DNA of 64,000 bases, taken from assembly GCA_015179125.1 (NCBI GenBank), contig WHVA01000031.1:186001-250000 (forward strand), written 5' to 3'. Position numbers and translations under genes: made by a program. This document shows positions 31,742 to 41,528 of the stretch, piece after piece (the first letter of the stretch is position 1; every line of letters begins with the position of its first letter). The notes below the pieces were generated by a model. It saw only the letters and a list, made by a program, of their open reading frames with translations. It had not been told where the DNA came from and searched no databases. This stretch comes from Gautieria morchelliformis. Its lineage: Eukaryota > Basidiomycota > Agaricomycetes > Gomphales > Gomphaceae.

Positions 31742-31899
31742 ATGGCCGAGACCCTCGAGGCCGTAATGTGAACAAGGTTCGCCTATCCTTGAATCTAGAT
31801 CCCAGCCCGATGTTAAGTCGCCGGAAAGGTGAAGCTTAATCGTAGCCGAGGTTAGATAAAAGGGTGGGTAGGAGGCAGCAAACCTAAGTGCCAACAAAT

Positions 31900-33061
31900 A
31901 TGGTGCGCCCCCAAGCTCTCTTTAACTCTGCTGTCGACGAAAACAGCGCGAACAACGTGTTCGACCAGACCTTGTTGTCTGAGGATGACCGTCCCTCGGG
32001 CGAGGTTATGCCCGAGGTTCGACCCGACGTGGTCCCGCGACCCATCGAGGATGTGGGGGCCATAGATATGCGGAAGCCATGGCAGGAAGGGCCCAACGGC
32101 AAGAAGGTGAGTACCGTCGTTGTCTGGTCAAGGACGCTGCTGACTTGTATAGTATAAGCACATGTTGTTCTTGTACCACCCCACTGACTTGTCCCTATAT
32201 GGGTACAAGCTCGTCGACGGCGGACCTCGTGAGTGGCAACTCGCGACCAAGGCCGAGGCGAGGTGCATGCACTGTGAAGAGTGCAACTATACGTGCCTTC
32301 GGGCCGTTAGTCTCGACTTTGGCCTCGCCGACCAGGGTGCCTGCGTGTGGTGCAGGACACACTCTTTGGGCTGTAGTATAGCCCATGGTCATTGTAGCAA
32401 GGTGACCCCAGGAAAGGGTGAGGCGAGTGCCGTGGGCAAGAAGCGGGTGAGGAGCGAGGACACCGAGGACGGACTGAGGCCAAGGAAAGAGGCCAAGGTT
32501 CGGGACGAGGTTGCAGAGGACGACGACTCAAGTGACTGGGTTGAGCGGAACCTTGAGACGAGGGTGGAGCGGATGGAAGCGAGGTTGAGCGTGGAGAAGG
32601 GTAAGGGGTCAGAGGGAGTGAGGCAGAGTGAGGAGAAGGGTAAGGGGTCAGAGGGAGCGAGGCATAGTGAGGGGAAGGAAGCCGAGGTAGAGGAAACCGA
32701 GGTGGAAGGTCGGAGGGCGAAGAAGGACAAGAAGACGAAAAGGTCGGAGCGAAGTGCGGAGATGAGGGAGTTGATAGCGGCGGTGAGGGACGTGGGACAG
32801 CAGGTTGGCGAGGTTGGGGAAAGGGTGTGTGAGTTGTTGGGGGAGTTTAGGGCGGTGAATGATAGGATGAACCGGGTGGATGTGGAGTTCATGAGGATAA
32901 GGAGGAGGCGGAATTACTTGAAGCGGATGCAGGGGGCGAGGGACTTGGTGGATTATGGGGGACATGGGGGTCTGGTGGAGCGAAGTAGTAGTAGTAATGA
33001 GGAGGAGTCAGGCGAGGGTAGCGAGGAGAGCGAGGGAGAGGATATGAGGATGTTGGAGTAA
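31900..33061 (+). CDS. Antisense accessory gene of Gypsy-1, spliced, zinc-cluster-like (about 371 aa)
   Basis: Exon 1 31900-32106 (MVRPQALFNSAV ... NGKK), 46-bp intron 32107-32152 (GTGAGT, CTGAC branch point, TAG), exon 2 32153-33061 (YKHMLFLYHPTDLSL to stop TAA); phase 0, no stops. The start at 31900 is the first ATG; an upstream GTG gives four extra codons. Residues about 100-150 carry CMHCEECNYTC and CVWCRTHSLGC, two C-x2-C-x6-C triplets separated by 15 residues, which is the geometry of a Gal4-type Zn2Cys6 cluster with a longer loop, plus extra Cys. Then come a basic patch, a helical Glu/Arg/Lys region (ETRVERMEARLS, KKDKKTKRSE, VGERVCELLGEF) that may form a coiled coil, and an acidic Ser/Glu tail. 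It runs convergent with pol (115 bp between stops). A diverged copy lies at 12104-13045. Function unknown; a DNA-binding regulator is my inference. Confidence 0.8.
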
Positions 33062-33176
33062 ACTAGTAAATGGGATAATGGAATTTTTTTGGATTTTATT
33101 GATTTTTTGTGTTATTCGATTGCGAGGGGATTTTGTTATCTAACTACTGGGTCATGGGGGTTAAACAAGAAAACGA

Positions 33177-36100
33177 TCATAGAGCAGTCAAAGGGCCCGG
33201 CTTGCCCGGGTAAGATTCGTGGAAGTCAGTGACCAGCTCCGAGGCATGACCAAGCTCGGAAGCGAGGATCCACGAGGTTTCTTCGTCGGTACCTTCGTAA
33301 CCAGTCCAATTAACAAGATAGAGCCGCTTGCAGCTCTTTCGTCTATTATCGATCTTCGAGTCGAGGATTTCAGAGACCTCGAACTCGGGCTCGCCATCGA
33401 TGATGACTGGGGGTGGAGGAGGCTGAACTCGGTTCGGGATGGTGTTGGGCGAGGCTGGTTCGAGCATGGATACGTGGAATACTGGGTGGACTGAATGCAT
33501 GTGTTCTGGAAGTTGAAGGGTGAAGGAGTGAGTACCCACTCGGGAAATGATCTCAAAAGGACCCAAAAACTTCTCGGCGAGCTTCTTGGTCGGCCGAGTT
33601 GTTCGGAAGTACTGTGCCTTTACAAAGGTGAGGGATCCTACTTGGAAATCAGGAGCGGGTTTGCGGCGAACATCGGCCGAGGCTTGGTAGGTCTTCTGAG
33701 CTTTGAGGATGGCGCAGCGAAGTTCTTGGTGTAGCTCGTCCAGGTCAACCACGAAGTCTTGAGCTCATGCCGAGGCGAGGTCGTGCTCGGGGTGGACTGC
33801 GAGGTTCGGGTGGTAACCCTTATTAGCAAAGAATGGGGATATGCCGGTGGTTGCGCTAGGCGCATTGTTGTAAGCGAACTTGGCGAGGGGAAGGAGTGAA
33901 GCCCAATTGGACTGTTGATAGTTGCAGTATATCCTGAGGTACTGTTCCAAGGTCTGGTTAGCACGCTCGGTTTGACCGTCACCCTCGGGATGATATCCCG
34001 AGGTAAAATGCAACCGCATGTCCAAGGCTTTCCCTAGAGAACGCCAGAAGTGCGAGACGAACTCAGAACCCCTGTCCGAGGTGATGTGCGAGGGGACTCC
34101 ATGCTTGGAAAAGACATGAAAGACGAAAAGGTGAGCGAGCTCTTGTGAGGTTATCTTGTCGGTGGTTGGAATGAAGATAACCTGCTTAGTGAAGCGGTCA
34201 ACAATCACTAGTATGGAGGTGAACTTGGATGAAGGGGGAAGTTGCTCAATGAAATCCATAGAGATGGAATTCCAAGGCTTCTCGGGAATGGGAAGTTGTT
34301 TGAGGAGACCATAGGGCTTGTGACGTTGCGGCTTGCTTCACATACAAGTGGTACACGTCTTGCAATACTCCTTGACAAGGGATCTAATCCCTGGCCAAGT
34401 GTAGTCTCGTCGGATCAGCTCCAAGGTCTTGTTGACCCCAAAGTGTCCCGAGAGAATGTGATCGTGCTTGTATTGCAGGATGCGAAGTCGAAGGTCTTTG
34501 GCCACTGGAACATAGGTTCAGTTGTCAAGCTTGAGATAACCCTCGGGGTCTGTGGTCCACCTCGGGTCATCACCCAAGCCGAGGTGCGACTTGGTTATGG
34601 GGTCCGAGGGGAGATTTGCTAGTATGTCAGCTCGGATCTGCTCGGTATCAAGCAGCGAAGCGGCTCAGAGTACGACGGGAGCGAGGTTAGTAGCTCTAAG
34701 GGATGATGCCAGCTGGTGTTGAGTAAACACTGGCCGTAGGTTCTGTGGGTTTATGGTGGCATAGTCGCTATTCCCCTCTTTAAGGTAGACGTCCCATCGT
34801 CTAGTGAGAGAGTCAGGCTTCGTTCCGAGGCGACCAGGTCGAAAACGGATGGCGAGGTTGAATTGGGAAAGGTATTCTGACCACCGAGCTTGTCGACGGG
34901 TCAAGAGCTTCGTTGTTGAAAAGTATTCGAGGTTCTTGTGATCGGTGATAACGTCGACAGGGTCGCCAGAGCCCTCGAGGTAGTGTCGCCAGCGTTGAAA
35001 CGCTTCAAAAATTGCTAGGAGCTCCTTGTCATGAACATCGTAGTTGAGCTCAGTAGAGGTGAATGTGCAGGAGTGAAAGGCGACAGGGTGAAGTTCGCCT
35101 TCCGAGGTTCACAGAGATAAGATTGCCGCTAAGGCATAATCTGAAGCATCAGTCTCTAGGATTAGTGGAAGGTCAGGAATCCAGTGGGTAAGGATAGGAG
35201 CGGTAGTGAACGCCCTCTTCAACAGGTTGAAGGCCTGTCGACAATCCTCGGAAAAGTTCCAAGGGGTACCCTTGCGGGTGAGTCGGGTGAGAGGAATGGT
35301 GATGTCGGAGTAGCTGTGAGTGAAACGTCGGTAGAAGTTGGCGAAACCAAGGAAAGACTGGATGTCGCGAACTTTGCGAGGTTCAGGCCAGTCTTGAATG
35401 ACCTTTACCTTGTTGTCTGCCATAGTGAGGCCCTCGGGAGAGAGTATGTAGCCGAGGAATTCAACCGAGTCGCGATGAAACTCACATTTGTCTTCTTTGG
35501 CGAAGAGGTTGTTGAGTCGCAGTCGTCGCAAGACTTCCTTGAAATGTTCAACATGTTTGGAGGGGTCACTGGAGTAGATTTGAATGTCATCCAAGTATAC
35601 CACCACACAAACGTCCAAAAGGTCGGCGAAAATCTCGTTCATGAATCTCTGGAAAGCAGCAGGGCCGTTAGTGAGACCAAATGGCATAACCAACCATTCA
35701 AAAGACCCATAGTGAGTCCTGAAGGCGGTTTTCCATTCGTCACCCTCGGCCACCTGTACGAGGTGGTAAGCGTGACAAAGGTTAATCTTCGTATAGATGT
35801 GAGCATTCTTTGGAGCATCAAGTAAGTCAGCAATCAATGGTAATGGGTACCGATCTTTTTTCGAGATCTTGTTTAAACCTCGGAAGTCGACACACAATGG
35901 AAGTGAGCCATCTTTTTTGCGGACAAACAATACCAGTGCACCATGAAGTGAGCGCGAAGGTCAGATGAAACCGATGTTCAAATGCTCGTCGATGAACTCG
36001 CGAAGTGCTTTGAGTTTGGAAGCTGAGAGAGAGTAGATGGGACCGATAAGCGGCGAGGTCCCTTCTTCAAGGTTGATCTTGATGTCGTGCGGTCGGTGGG

Positions 36101-36890
36101 GGGCTAGAGTGTCAGCGCGTGCTTTGCTGAACACATCTGCAAATTCGTGATATACTTCGGGAACATGTTTTTTAACGTTCTCAGAAAGCTCGGGAGAGCT
36201 TTCTCCTGATGTTGCTCCTCGGGCAAGGAGCTCAGGCGAGGCCAGATTGAGCTGAAACACTTCGGACCCTTCCAATCTAGACGCACGCATGAAATCGGGT
36301 GCATTGATTAGGGAAACAAGCAGTGCTTGCAACTTCGGAGGCGAGTTCTGAGGCGAGGTCGAAGGCGGGGGCGAAGATGCCGTAGGCGAGGTCGTAGTCG
36401 TAGCCGAAGCTGAGCGGGCTGACGTCGCCGTGGTCGCTGGAGTTGTAGTTAGGTCGATGGTCTTGAAGGTAATACTGCCCAATACCCAGTCAATCGACGG
36501 ATTGTAGCGGGTGAGCCAGTTGTGGCCAAGTACCACCGAGCAACTCGAGTCGAGCGAGGTTACGTAGAAGGTAACCCATTGTTGTTCACCAGTCGGAAAG
36601 CAGATACAGAGGTCTAGAGCTTGGGTAATGGTAGTGTTAGTACTACCGTCAAATAGTTTCAAGGGTATAGGAGAGACAGGGTAAGCAGGCATAGAGTACT
36701 TATGGACAAATCTGGATTCAATAAATCAGTCTGAGGACCCGCAGTCAACTAATGCAACAAAAGCGACGTTGGGAAGCGAAGGCGAGGTTAGATCTACATT
36801 CAGGGAATCTTTGGACAATGAATGAGAAGCGGCACTGAGTCTGAGCACATGGGTGAGGTTACCGCAATCCTCGGATCGTGTGGTTCCGAG
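33177..36890 (-). pseudogene. Gypsy-1 pol: protease, RT, RNase H, integrase, chromodomain
   Basis: One frame from about 36880 to the stop at 33177. Protease VALVDCGSSD (Cys in place of Ser in DSG), RT with PLCVDFRGLNKISKKD and catalytic VVVYLDDIQIYS, RNase H ([44 protein letters not shown]), integrase zinc finger (HDHILSGHFGVNKT, CKTCTTC), core (SMDFIEQLP, ITSDRGSEFVSHFW, HPEGDGQTERANQTLEQYL), GPF region (KFLGPFEIISRVG), and a C-terminal chromodomain (FEVSEILDSKI, YLVNWTGYEGTDEETSW). Internal stops are all TGA: 36726, 35961, 35109, 34665, 34518, 34338 and 33765 (lowest base of each codon). Each fits CGA-to-TGA. The gag-pol frame change is near 36905, beside an A6 run. Confidence 0.95.
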
Positions 36891-36906
36891 GTTGCTACCT
36901 ATTTTT

Positions 36907-37084
36907 TCACCTCCGTAATGGAGGCCGAAGTCCCCTCATTGGGGGTCTTCGCTGCCCGACCTTTAGAACCGCTACCACTGGTAGACTTATTCTTTGGCAG
37001 TCCTTGACGATGTGGCCTTTGGTGCCGCAAAGTAGACAAAGGCCCTGGTTGACCCGGTGTTGGCGTTCCTCGGTAAGTAGTTTT
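36907..37084 (-). pseudogene. Gypsy-1 gag C-terminus with zinc knuckle
   Basis: Carries CLLCGTKGHIVKDC (CCHC). Its frame fits that of 38640-39677 when the 1550 bp of LTR-A and duplication are removed. The stop at 36907 and the shift into the pol frame mark the gag-pol border. Confidence 0.85.
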
Positions 37085-37089
37085 CCATC

Positions 37090-38079
37090 TGTTTTGGAAC
37101 CCTCCAAGAGTTTAGTGTTATTGCTAACACTTCAATCTATCAGAACGTGTCGTTTACGAGACTCAAAGAATATTAAACAATGCTGCAGCACAACTCCGGA
37201 AATAATTTAATATTTGTACCTTGGTTGCAATCCGCGTAAAAACTAGTCCAAGTTAATACGGATGGAAGGCAATGCGTTTCTTAGCAGCACTGAACAATAA
37301 ACCAAAAGACTGTAGGTTCAAGGACACTATTGGGGTCCAAGCGTATTCCAAAATATAAAGGAATGTACTTAGCAGGCGAGTTTATAAATGGACTGCCCTG
37401 ATAATCTACCAGCGCACAGCAATAAAACGAGAGGCAAAGAATAGAATCTAAAGCGGCTTTTACAAGTAACAGGAATTGACTTGTGAAAGATATTAACCAG
37501 GAAAATCAACTGACCAACTCTCTCGGGTATTGGAGTGCGAATGGCAAGGCTATCAATTGACAGACTCACTCTGTAGAATTACACCCGGAGGATTAGTCTA
37601 GGTGGCTAAGCAGAAAAGTATCTACTTAACAAGGAATTAGACACTAAAGTAAGTGAATAACCCTAGCTGGGGTTAGCAGCTTAGTAAGATGCAAGTCACA
37701 CGAGTCACGTGCAGGATAGAAGCAGTAGATTGCTAGATTGGATGATTCTCCTAGGGGGTCAGAATGGCCTCCTTTTATATTGTAAATTACACAGGATTAT
37801 GTAAAATGGGGAGCTTCTATCTATTAGGCGAGTGATGTCATAAGTAAATATTTGCATAGCTAAAACACACCCTCGTAACTATAGTGGTGTGTTTGTGCAA
37901 GGAAATTAAGAATAGATAGCCAATCACCTTCCCTGATTTGCACTGCCCGGCATAGCCTTACACAGCCCTGCATAGCCTTGCATAGCCCTGCATAGCCCTG
38001 CACAGCCCTATGATGTCAAGGGTCCTATTTCAGGGGTTGTAGCACTAAGCTTCAAATTATAAAAAAAAAGAATACAAAA

Positions 38080-38110
<31 letters not shown>

Positions 38111-38634
38111 GGAGGCTCAGCATCCAATAAGATTGCTTGATTATGCACCCTAGTTTTGGCTCTGCATATCATTGGGCAGTCTTGCACACAGCCTTACACA
38201 GCCATGGTTGCTATGAAGCAAGTCATGTGTCTGCTGGGTTTGAACTATATTTAGGTGTACAGGCTTGTGTTAGCTGCACCGGATATTCCCAATCTCACCA
38301 GCTGAGATTGAAAGAGCCAAAGTGTCGGAGTTGTGGGTGTTTGTGAATAAGCGCGTTCGAGGATCGCTCCGGTCGGAGTTTGAAATTGAGCGCCGATGAC
38401 AAAGTTTTGGACTCTCATGGGTTCATAACCTTTGTCAAGCAAAATAAGGCAGTTTTGAGCCAAGGAGGTCAGAACAATTGGCGAAGAAATGCCAGAAAAT
38501 TCAAGGAATATTCTAAATCCAGTTCCCCATCAAAGCTGCATGTATTGGCTGAGGTTAAGATGGGAAAAAGGTTTTTTACAGACTTTTTAATGCTTTTTTC
38601 GAGGTTTTTAGACTAGAAAGATGGTTCCTACACA
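37090..38634 (-). mobile_element. Solo LTR-A in Gypsy-1 gag
   Basis: 1545 bp, plus-strand ends TGTTTTGGAACC and GGTTCCTACACA, flanked by CCATC (37085-37089 and 38635-38639). TATA box on the minus strand at about 37771-37785. Its U3 holds a CACAGCC/CATAGCC array (37944-38012) where LTR-B has bZIP-type sites, and an (AT)n/T-rich run at 38078-38110. It is the longest copy of the A subfamily. Confidence 0.95.
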
Positions 38635-38639
38635 CCATC

Positions 38640-39677
38640 CTTCCCGAGCTTGCTCGATATGTCGGGCTGGCTCTTGTGGTTCGAAGAGTTGTTGTTGGAA
38701 CCTTTGCCATTGTTGTTAGTCTTGTTGCGGTTCTTATTGTTGTTGGGACCGCTGGAAGACTGGTTGTTGTTAGTGGCATTGCTGCTGGACTGATTAGTGG
38801 CGCATGCAGGCTGGGAGCTACGACCATTGATCATGGCGTCATATTCCTTACGCTCCCAGTAACGGCTGTCGCATTCCAGCACGAAGTTCCTAAGCTCGGC
38901 GAGGCTGTGGAATCGAGGGAAGTGAAGTAAGTCGTCCTTGATTCGTTTGGCCAAGCCCTTGTAGGCAAAGTGTCGGAGGGCCGCGTCGTTCCACTGAGTC
39001 CGAGTCGAAGCTCGGGCGAAGTCGATAAAGAATCGCATGGCCTTGTGGTGCTCTTTCATAACGATCTTCTCGAGGTCAATCTCGGCTTGGGCAGCGTTGT
39101 CGTATGGGCCGAAGTTGAGCTCAAGCTCGGCCTTGAAGCTGTCCCAGTCCTCGAGCCAATCTGGCTTGGGTTGGACTTCGCCGAGGATCGCCGGCTCAAA
39201 ATACTGTAGAGCTGAGCCGGACAGGTAAGAAATAGCATACTGCACCTTCGAGGACCCAGTCTTGAACGCTGTGGGACGATCTCGGAAGTTGAGTACGCAT
39301 TGAAGGAAGAAGGTGCGAAGCTTGGCCTGGTCAGTACCGTCATAACTATCCGGTTCCTTGACCTTGGCTCATGCTTCGGACTCGCGAGGTTTTGCGAGTT
39401 TGATGAACACTCGACGCATAAGCTTGTTGTTCTTGAGGTCACCGAGGTCCTCGGGCAGCAGGTTGGGGAGGTCCTGATCATTGTCAGAACCTCCAGAGCC
39501 ATCACCTGGATCACCTGAAGGGTCACCGGGGTCAGCCCTACCTTTGGCTTTGTTACTAGGCTCGGCTGGGTCTGCGAGGGGTATCCCCGGGGACGGTGGT
39601 GAATCGTCGGGGGCTTCCAAGAAGCGTCGTTGTTCTGATATACCCCGAAGGGTGCGGGAACGAGTTATCATGGACAT
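38640..39677 (-). pseudogene. Gypsy-1 gag, main part
   Basis: ATG at 39675-39677 (MSMITRSRTLRGISEQRR). A Pro/Asp/Gly-rich N-terminal segment precedes the retrotransposon capsid core (AISYLSGSALQYFEPAI, SFKAELELNFGPYD, FARASTRTQWNDAALRHF, RIKDDLLHFP) and an Asn/Ser-rich linker. A TGA stop at 39369-39371 lies in ESEA*AKVKEPD and again fits CGA-to-TGA. Joined to 36907-37084 after removal of LTR-A. Confidence 0.92.
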
Positions 39678-39721
39678 AGTGAAGAAAAGGGATACGTAGG
39701 GTGTAAGCAGTCTGAAAATAC

Positions 39722-40261
39722 TGTTACGATACGATCCGTCGTAAGGTTGACCGAGGTTGGGAGCGAAACCCGAGGCACGGTCCGAGGTTACGGGGTGAGG
39801 TTTGGATGGGGAAGTCGGAGAGGGACTAGGCTTCAGCTTATGTGCTGCGCCGACCCTACGCACGAGTTGTAACTTCGGAGGCAAACGAATAAGAGGCAAG
39901 GTTTGGCTTAAGAGGTGAGGCTTAGAAACTAACTAAGGATCGAAGTTATACAATAGTTGATTTTCAGACTGAGGAGTAGGAATGCATACAGGGGGGTTTA
40001 TATACGGGGCGAGTGTACGAGTCAGGGGCGAACATATTAGGGCGAGGTCAGGGTGAGGTAATATATGAATGATGTGTGATGGAGCGGAATCAGTAACTAA
40101 GGGGATACGGGCATGGGATCAAGGTCGGATATGAGCTCTAGCTCTAGCTTGGGCTCGGGTGCAGGATAAGAATCATATGTACTTGGGCACGAGTATCACA
40201 AGGCTCGGGCTCGGAAGAAAGTTATACCGGTAAGTAACCGGCCAAAGGCCAGGTTCTTACA
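39722..40261 (-). repeat. Gypsy-1 5' LTR
   Basis: 540 bp; differs from the 3' LTR by a 10-bp deletion and about a dozen substitutions, mostly C/T or G/A at CpG. Outer flank CTTGC (40262-40266). Confidence 0.95.
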
Positions 40262-40266
40262 CTTGC

Positions 40267-40940
40267 CCTTTGTTGCTCCTCAGTCATCTTTCCTGGGCCT
40301 GTGACGTTGTTGCGCCTTAAGCGCCGTCTGTCGTGCCGATCCAGCTTTCCGTGCTTGATCCTCATCGAGGACCCGAGCTATTAATATATCAGCCATCGTT
40401 CCGGCTCCACTGGCGTTTACTCCCATAATAAATGCCAACCAAGACTCTGGTAATGACATCAGCAACGTGTTCGAGAACTTGGTGTCACTGATGTAATGTC
40501 CCCGCGATTCAGTTCTTGTTGAATGCCGCGGAGCTTGCGTACGTGCTCCTCCATGTTTGCGCCATCCTCGGCAAGCATCCAGAAGAATCTCTTTGGAGAT
40601 TTACAATCCCCATGGCTCCCTTAGATACGAATATTGCTTGTAAACTAGTCCATACGGCGAACGCAGACATCGTCTGATTGATGTAGACTAGTTGTTCATC
40701 GGCGACTCTGAGGCAAATTTCTTTTCTAGCTTTTTTGTCCTTCCTTCTCCAATAGTCGATTTCCTGCTGCTCGGTCGCAGTGACGTTGCCAGCATCTGCC
40801 GGTCTTGGTTCTGTCTCCCTGCCGATAGCCACGTCCCACAGATCCAAATCATCAAATATCCACTTGAGCCACCGGCGCCACGCCACGTAATTATCCCCAT
40901 TCAAGGGATCGATCTTGTACGTGTTGTTGCTATTCAACAT
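40267..40940 (-). pseudogene. Copia-2 gag
   Basis: Starts ATG 40938-40940 (MLNSNNTYKIDPLNGDNY), the usual start of a copia UBN2-type gag; continues with WRRWLKWIFDDLDLWD and ALAVWTSL-like AFAVWTSLQAIF. The frame changes near 40600-40510, then LPESWLAFIMGVNAS, DILIARVLDEDQARK. A TGA after RPRKDD fits CGA-to-TGA. The C-terminal knuckle is on the other side of Gypsy-1. Confidence 0.88.
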
Positions 40941-41012
40941 CGTTGATCGGTATTGAGTTGATGGAGTATAGAGTGTGATTAGGATAAGCTAGGTCTGTAG
41001 TAATTTAGTTAT

Positions 41013-41029
41013 GGCCAGGGCCCATAACC
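41013..41029 (-). other. Copia-2 primer-binding site, half initiator-tRNA type
   Basis: Directly after the 5' LTR the minus strand reads GGTTATGGGCCCTGG. Its complement GGGCCCATAACC is the anticodon stem-loop of eukaryotic initiator tRNA-Met and starts opposite tRNA nucleotide 40, as in Drosophila copia, which primes with the 5' half of that tRNA. Confidence 0.75.
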
Positions 41030-41253
41030 TGTAGAATGAAGGAGTTATAATAAATGTTGTTATTCTATGATCTACTTGAGATCATCTGCCTTTATATACT
41101 AAATACGATGTCCATTATATTATTAATATCTTCGAGCTGCTGTGCCGATGCGATGCCGGTGCACCAGCATCCCGGGGTCAAGAGCGTTCTCGAACATCCG
41201 GCTAAGTGCGTGCCGGTTCGTCCTCGGCTGAGTAATCGTCCCGATTACTAACA
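41030..41253 (-). repeat. Copia-2 5' LTR
   Basis: 224 bp, TGTTAGTAATCGGGACG to CATTCTACA. A TATA box (TATATAAAGGCAG, about 41088-41100) stands upstream of the gag start. The first bases form an inverted repeat GTAATCGGGACGATTAC. No second copy exists in the window, so the outer boundary rests on TG/CA ends and the adjacent primer site. Confidence 0.75.
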
Positions 41254-41369
41254 CATCATATGCTCGTTTCTTGCCTTCACTCATGTGGCGGAAACAAAGT
41301 TGCAAGTCATGTGTGACTTACCGCGTCTAGACACGCGCAACATGAGTCGGAGCTGCAACGTGGCTGACT

Positions 41370-41515
41370 TTTTTTCTTTTCCCTTTTTTCTCATCATTTT
41401 ATACGACCTCAGTAAATTCTATGGTGGTTGCTACACGCGAAGTATAAAATTGGACCTTCCTCCTCGTGCCCTGTGGCTCCCAACACGCTGCGTCCTCAAG
41501 CAGGCGGTTGCACCA
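41370..41515 (-). mobile_element. 5'-truncated LINE copy with target duplication
   Basis: About 146 bp resembling the 3' end of the LINE at 42561 (GTTGCTACACGC, then a stretch like GTGGCTCCCA...CTGCGTCCTCAAGC) with a T-rich end (minus poly-A). Flanked by the 13-bp duplication AACGTGGCTGACT at 41357-41369 and 41516-41528. Confidence 0.8.
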
Positions 41516-41528
41516 AACGTGGCTGACT

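Larger units (their letters stand above)
31179..40261 (-). mobile_element. Gypsy-1, complete chromodomain Ty3/gypsy element with an antisense gene
   Basis: LTRs 31179-31728 and 39722-40261, outer flanks CTTGC (31174-31178 and 40262-40266), inserted in the gag of Copia-2. Minus-strand order: gag, zinc knuckle, protease, RT, RNase H, integrase, chromodomain. An additional plus-strand gene (31900-33061) lies between the chromodomain and the 3' LTR, followed by the purine tract 31729-31741. A solo LTR-A (37090-38634) sits in gag. The two LTRs differ at about a dozen positions, nearly all CpG/TpG, plus a 10-bp indel. Eight in-frame TGA stops disable gag-pol. Confidence 0.96.
27180..41253 (-). mobile_element. 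Copia-2, Ty1/copia element split by Gypsy-1 and a solo LTR, 3' end lost
   Basis: 5' LTR 41030-41253, primer site 41013-41029, gag 40267-40940, then Gypsy-1 (31179-40261) with target duplication CTTGC, then zinc knuckle, protease, integrase and RT to 28485, then solo LTR-C (27239-28479, CTCAG), then the next Copia-2 codons (LSQFTTTYGARHWTAIKHAL) down to 27180, where LTR-C sequence begins. The join across Gypsy-1 restores the zinc-knuckle frame. RNase H and 3' LTR are missing. In-frame stops (TGA and TAG) and a frameshift near 29000 make it inactive. Confidence 0.93.

Noticed and set aside
32389..32892. Minus-strand 167-codon ORF opposite the antisense gene
   Set aside because: It is the complement of the Glu/Lys-rich codons; the plus frame has splice sites and a conserved second copy.
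33177..39677. Reassigned TGA codon explaining the TGA-only stops
   Set aside because: Neighbouring genes end with TGA in conserved places, and Copia-2 also has TAG stops. CpG deamination explains TGA better.
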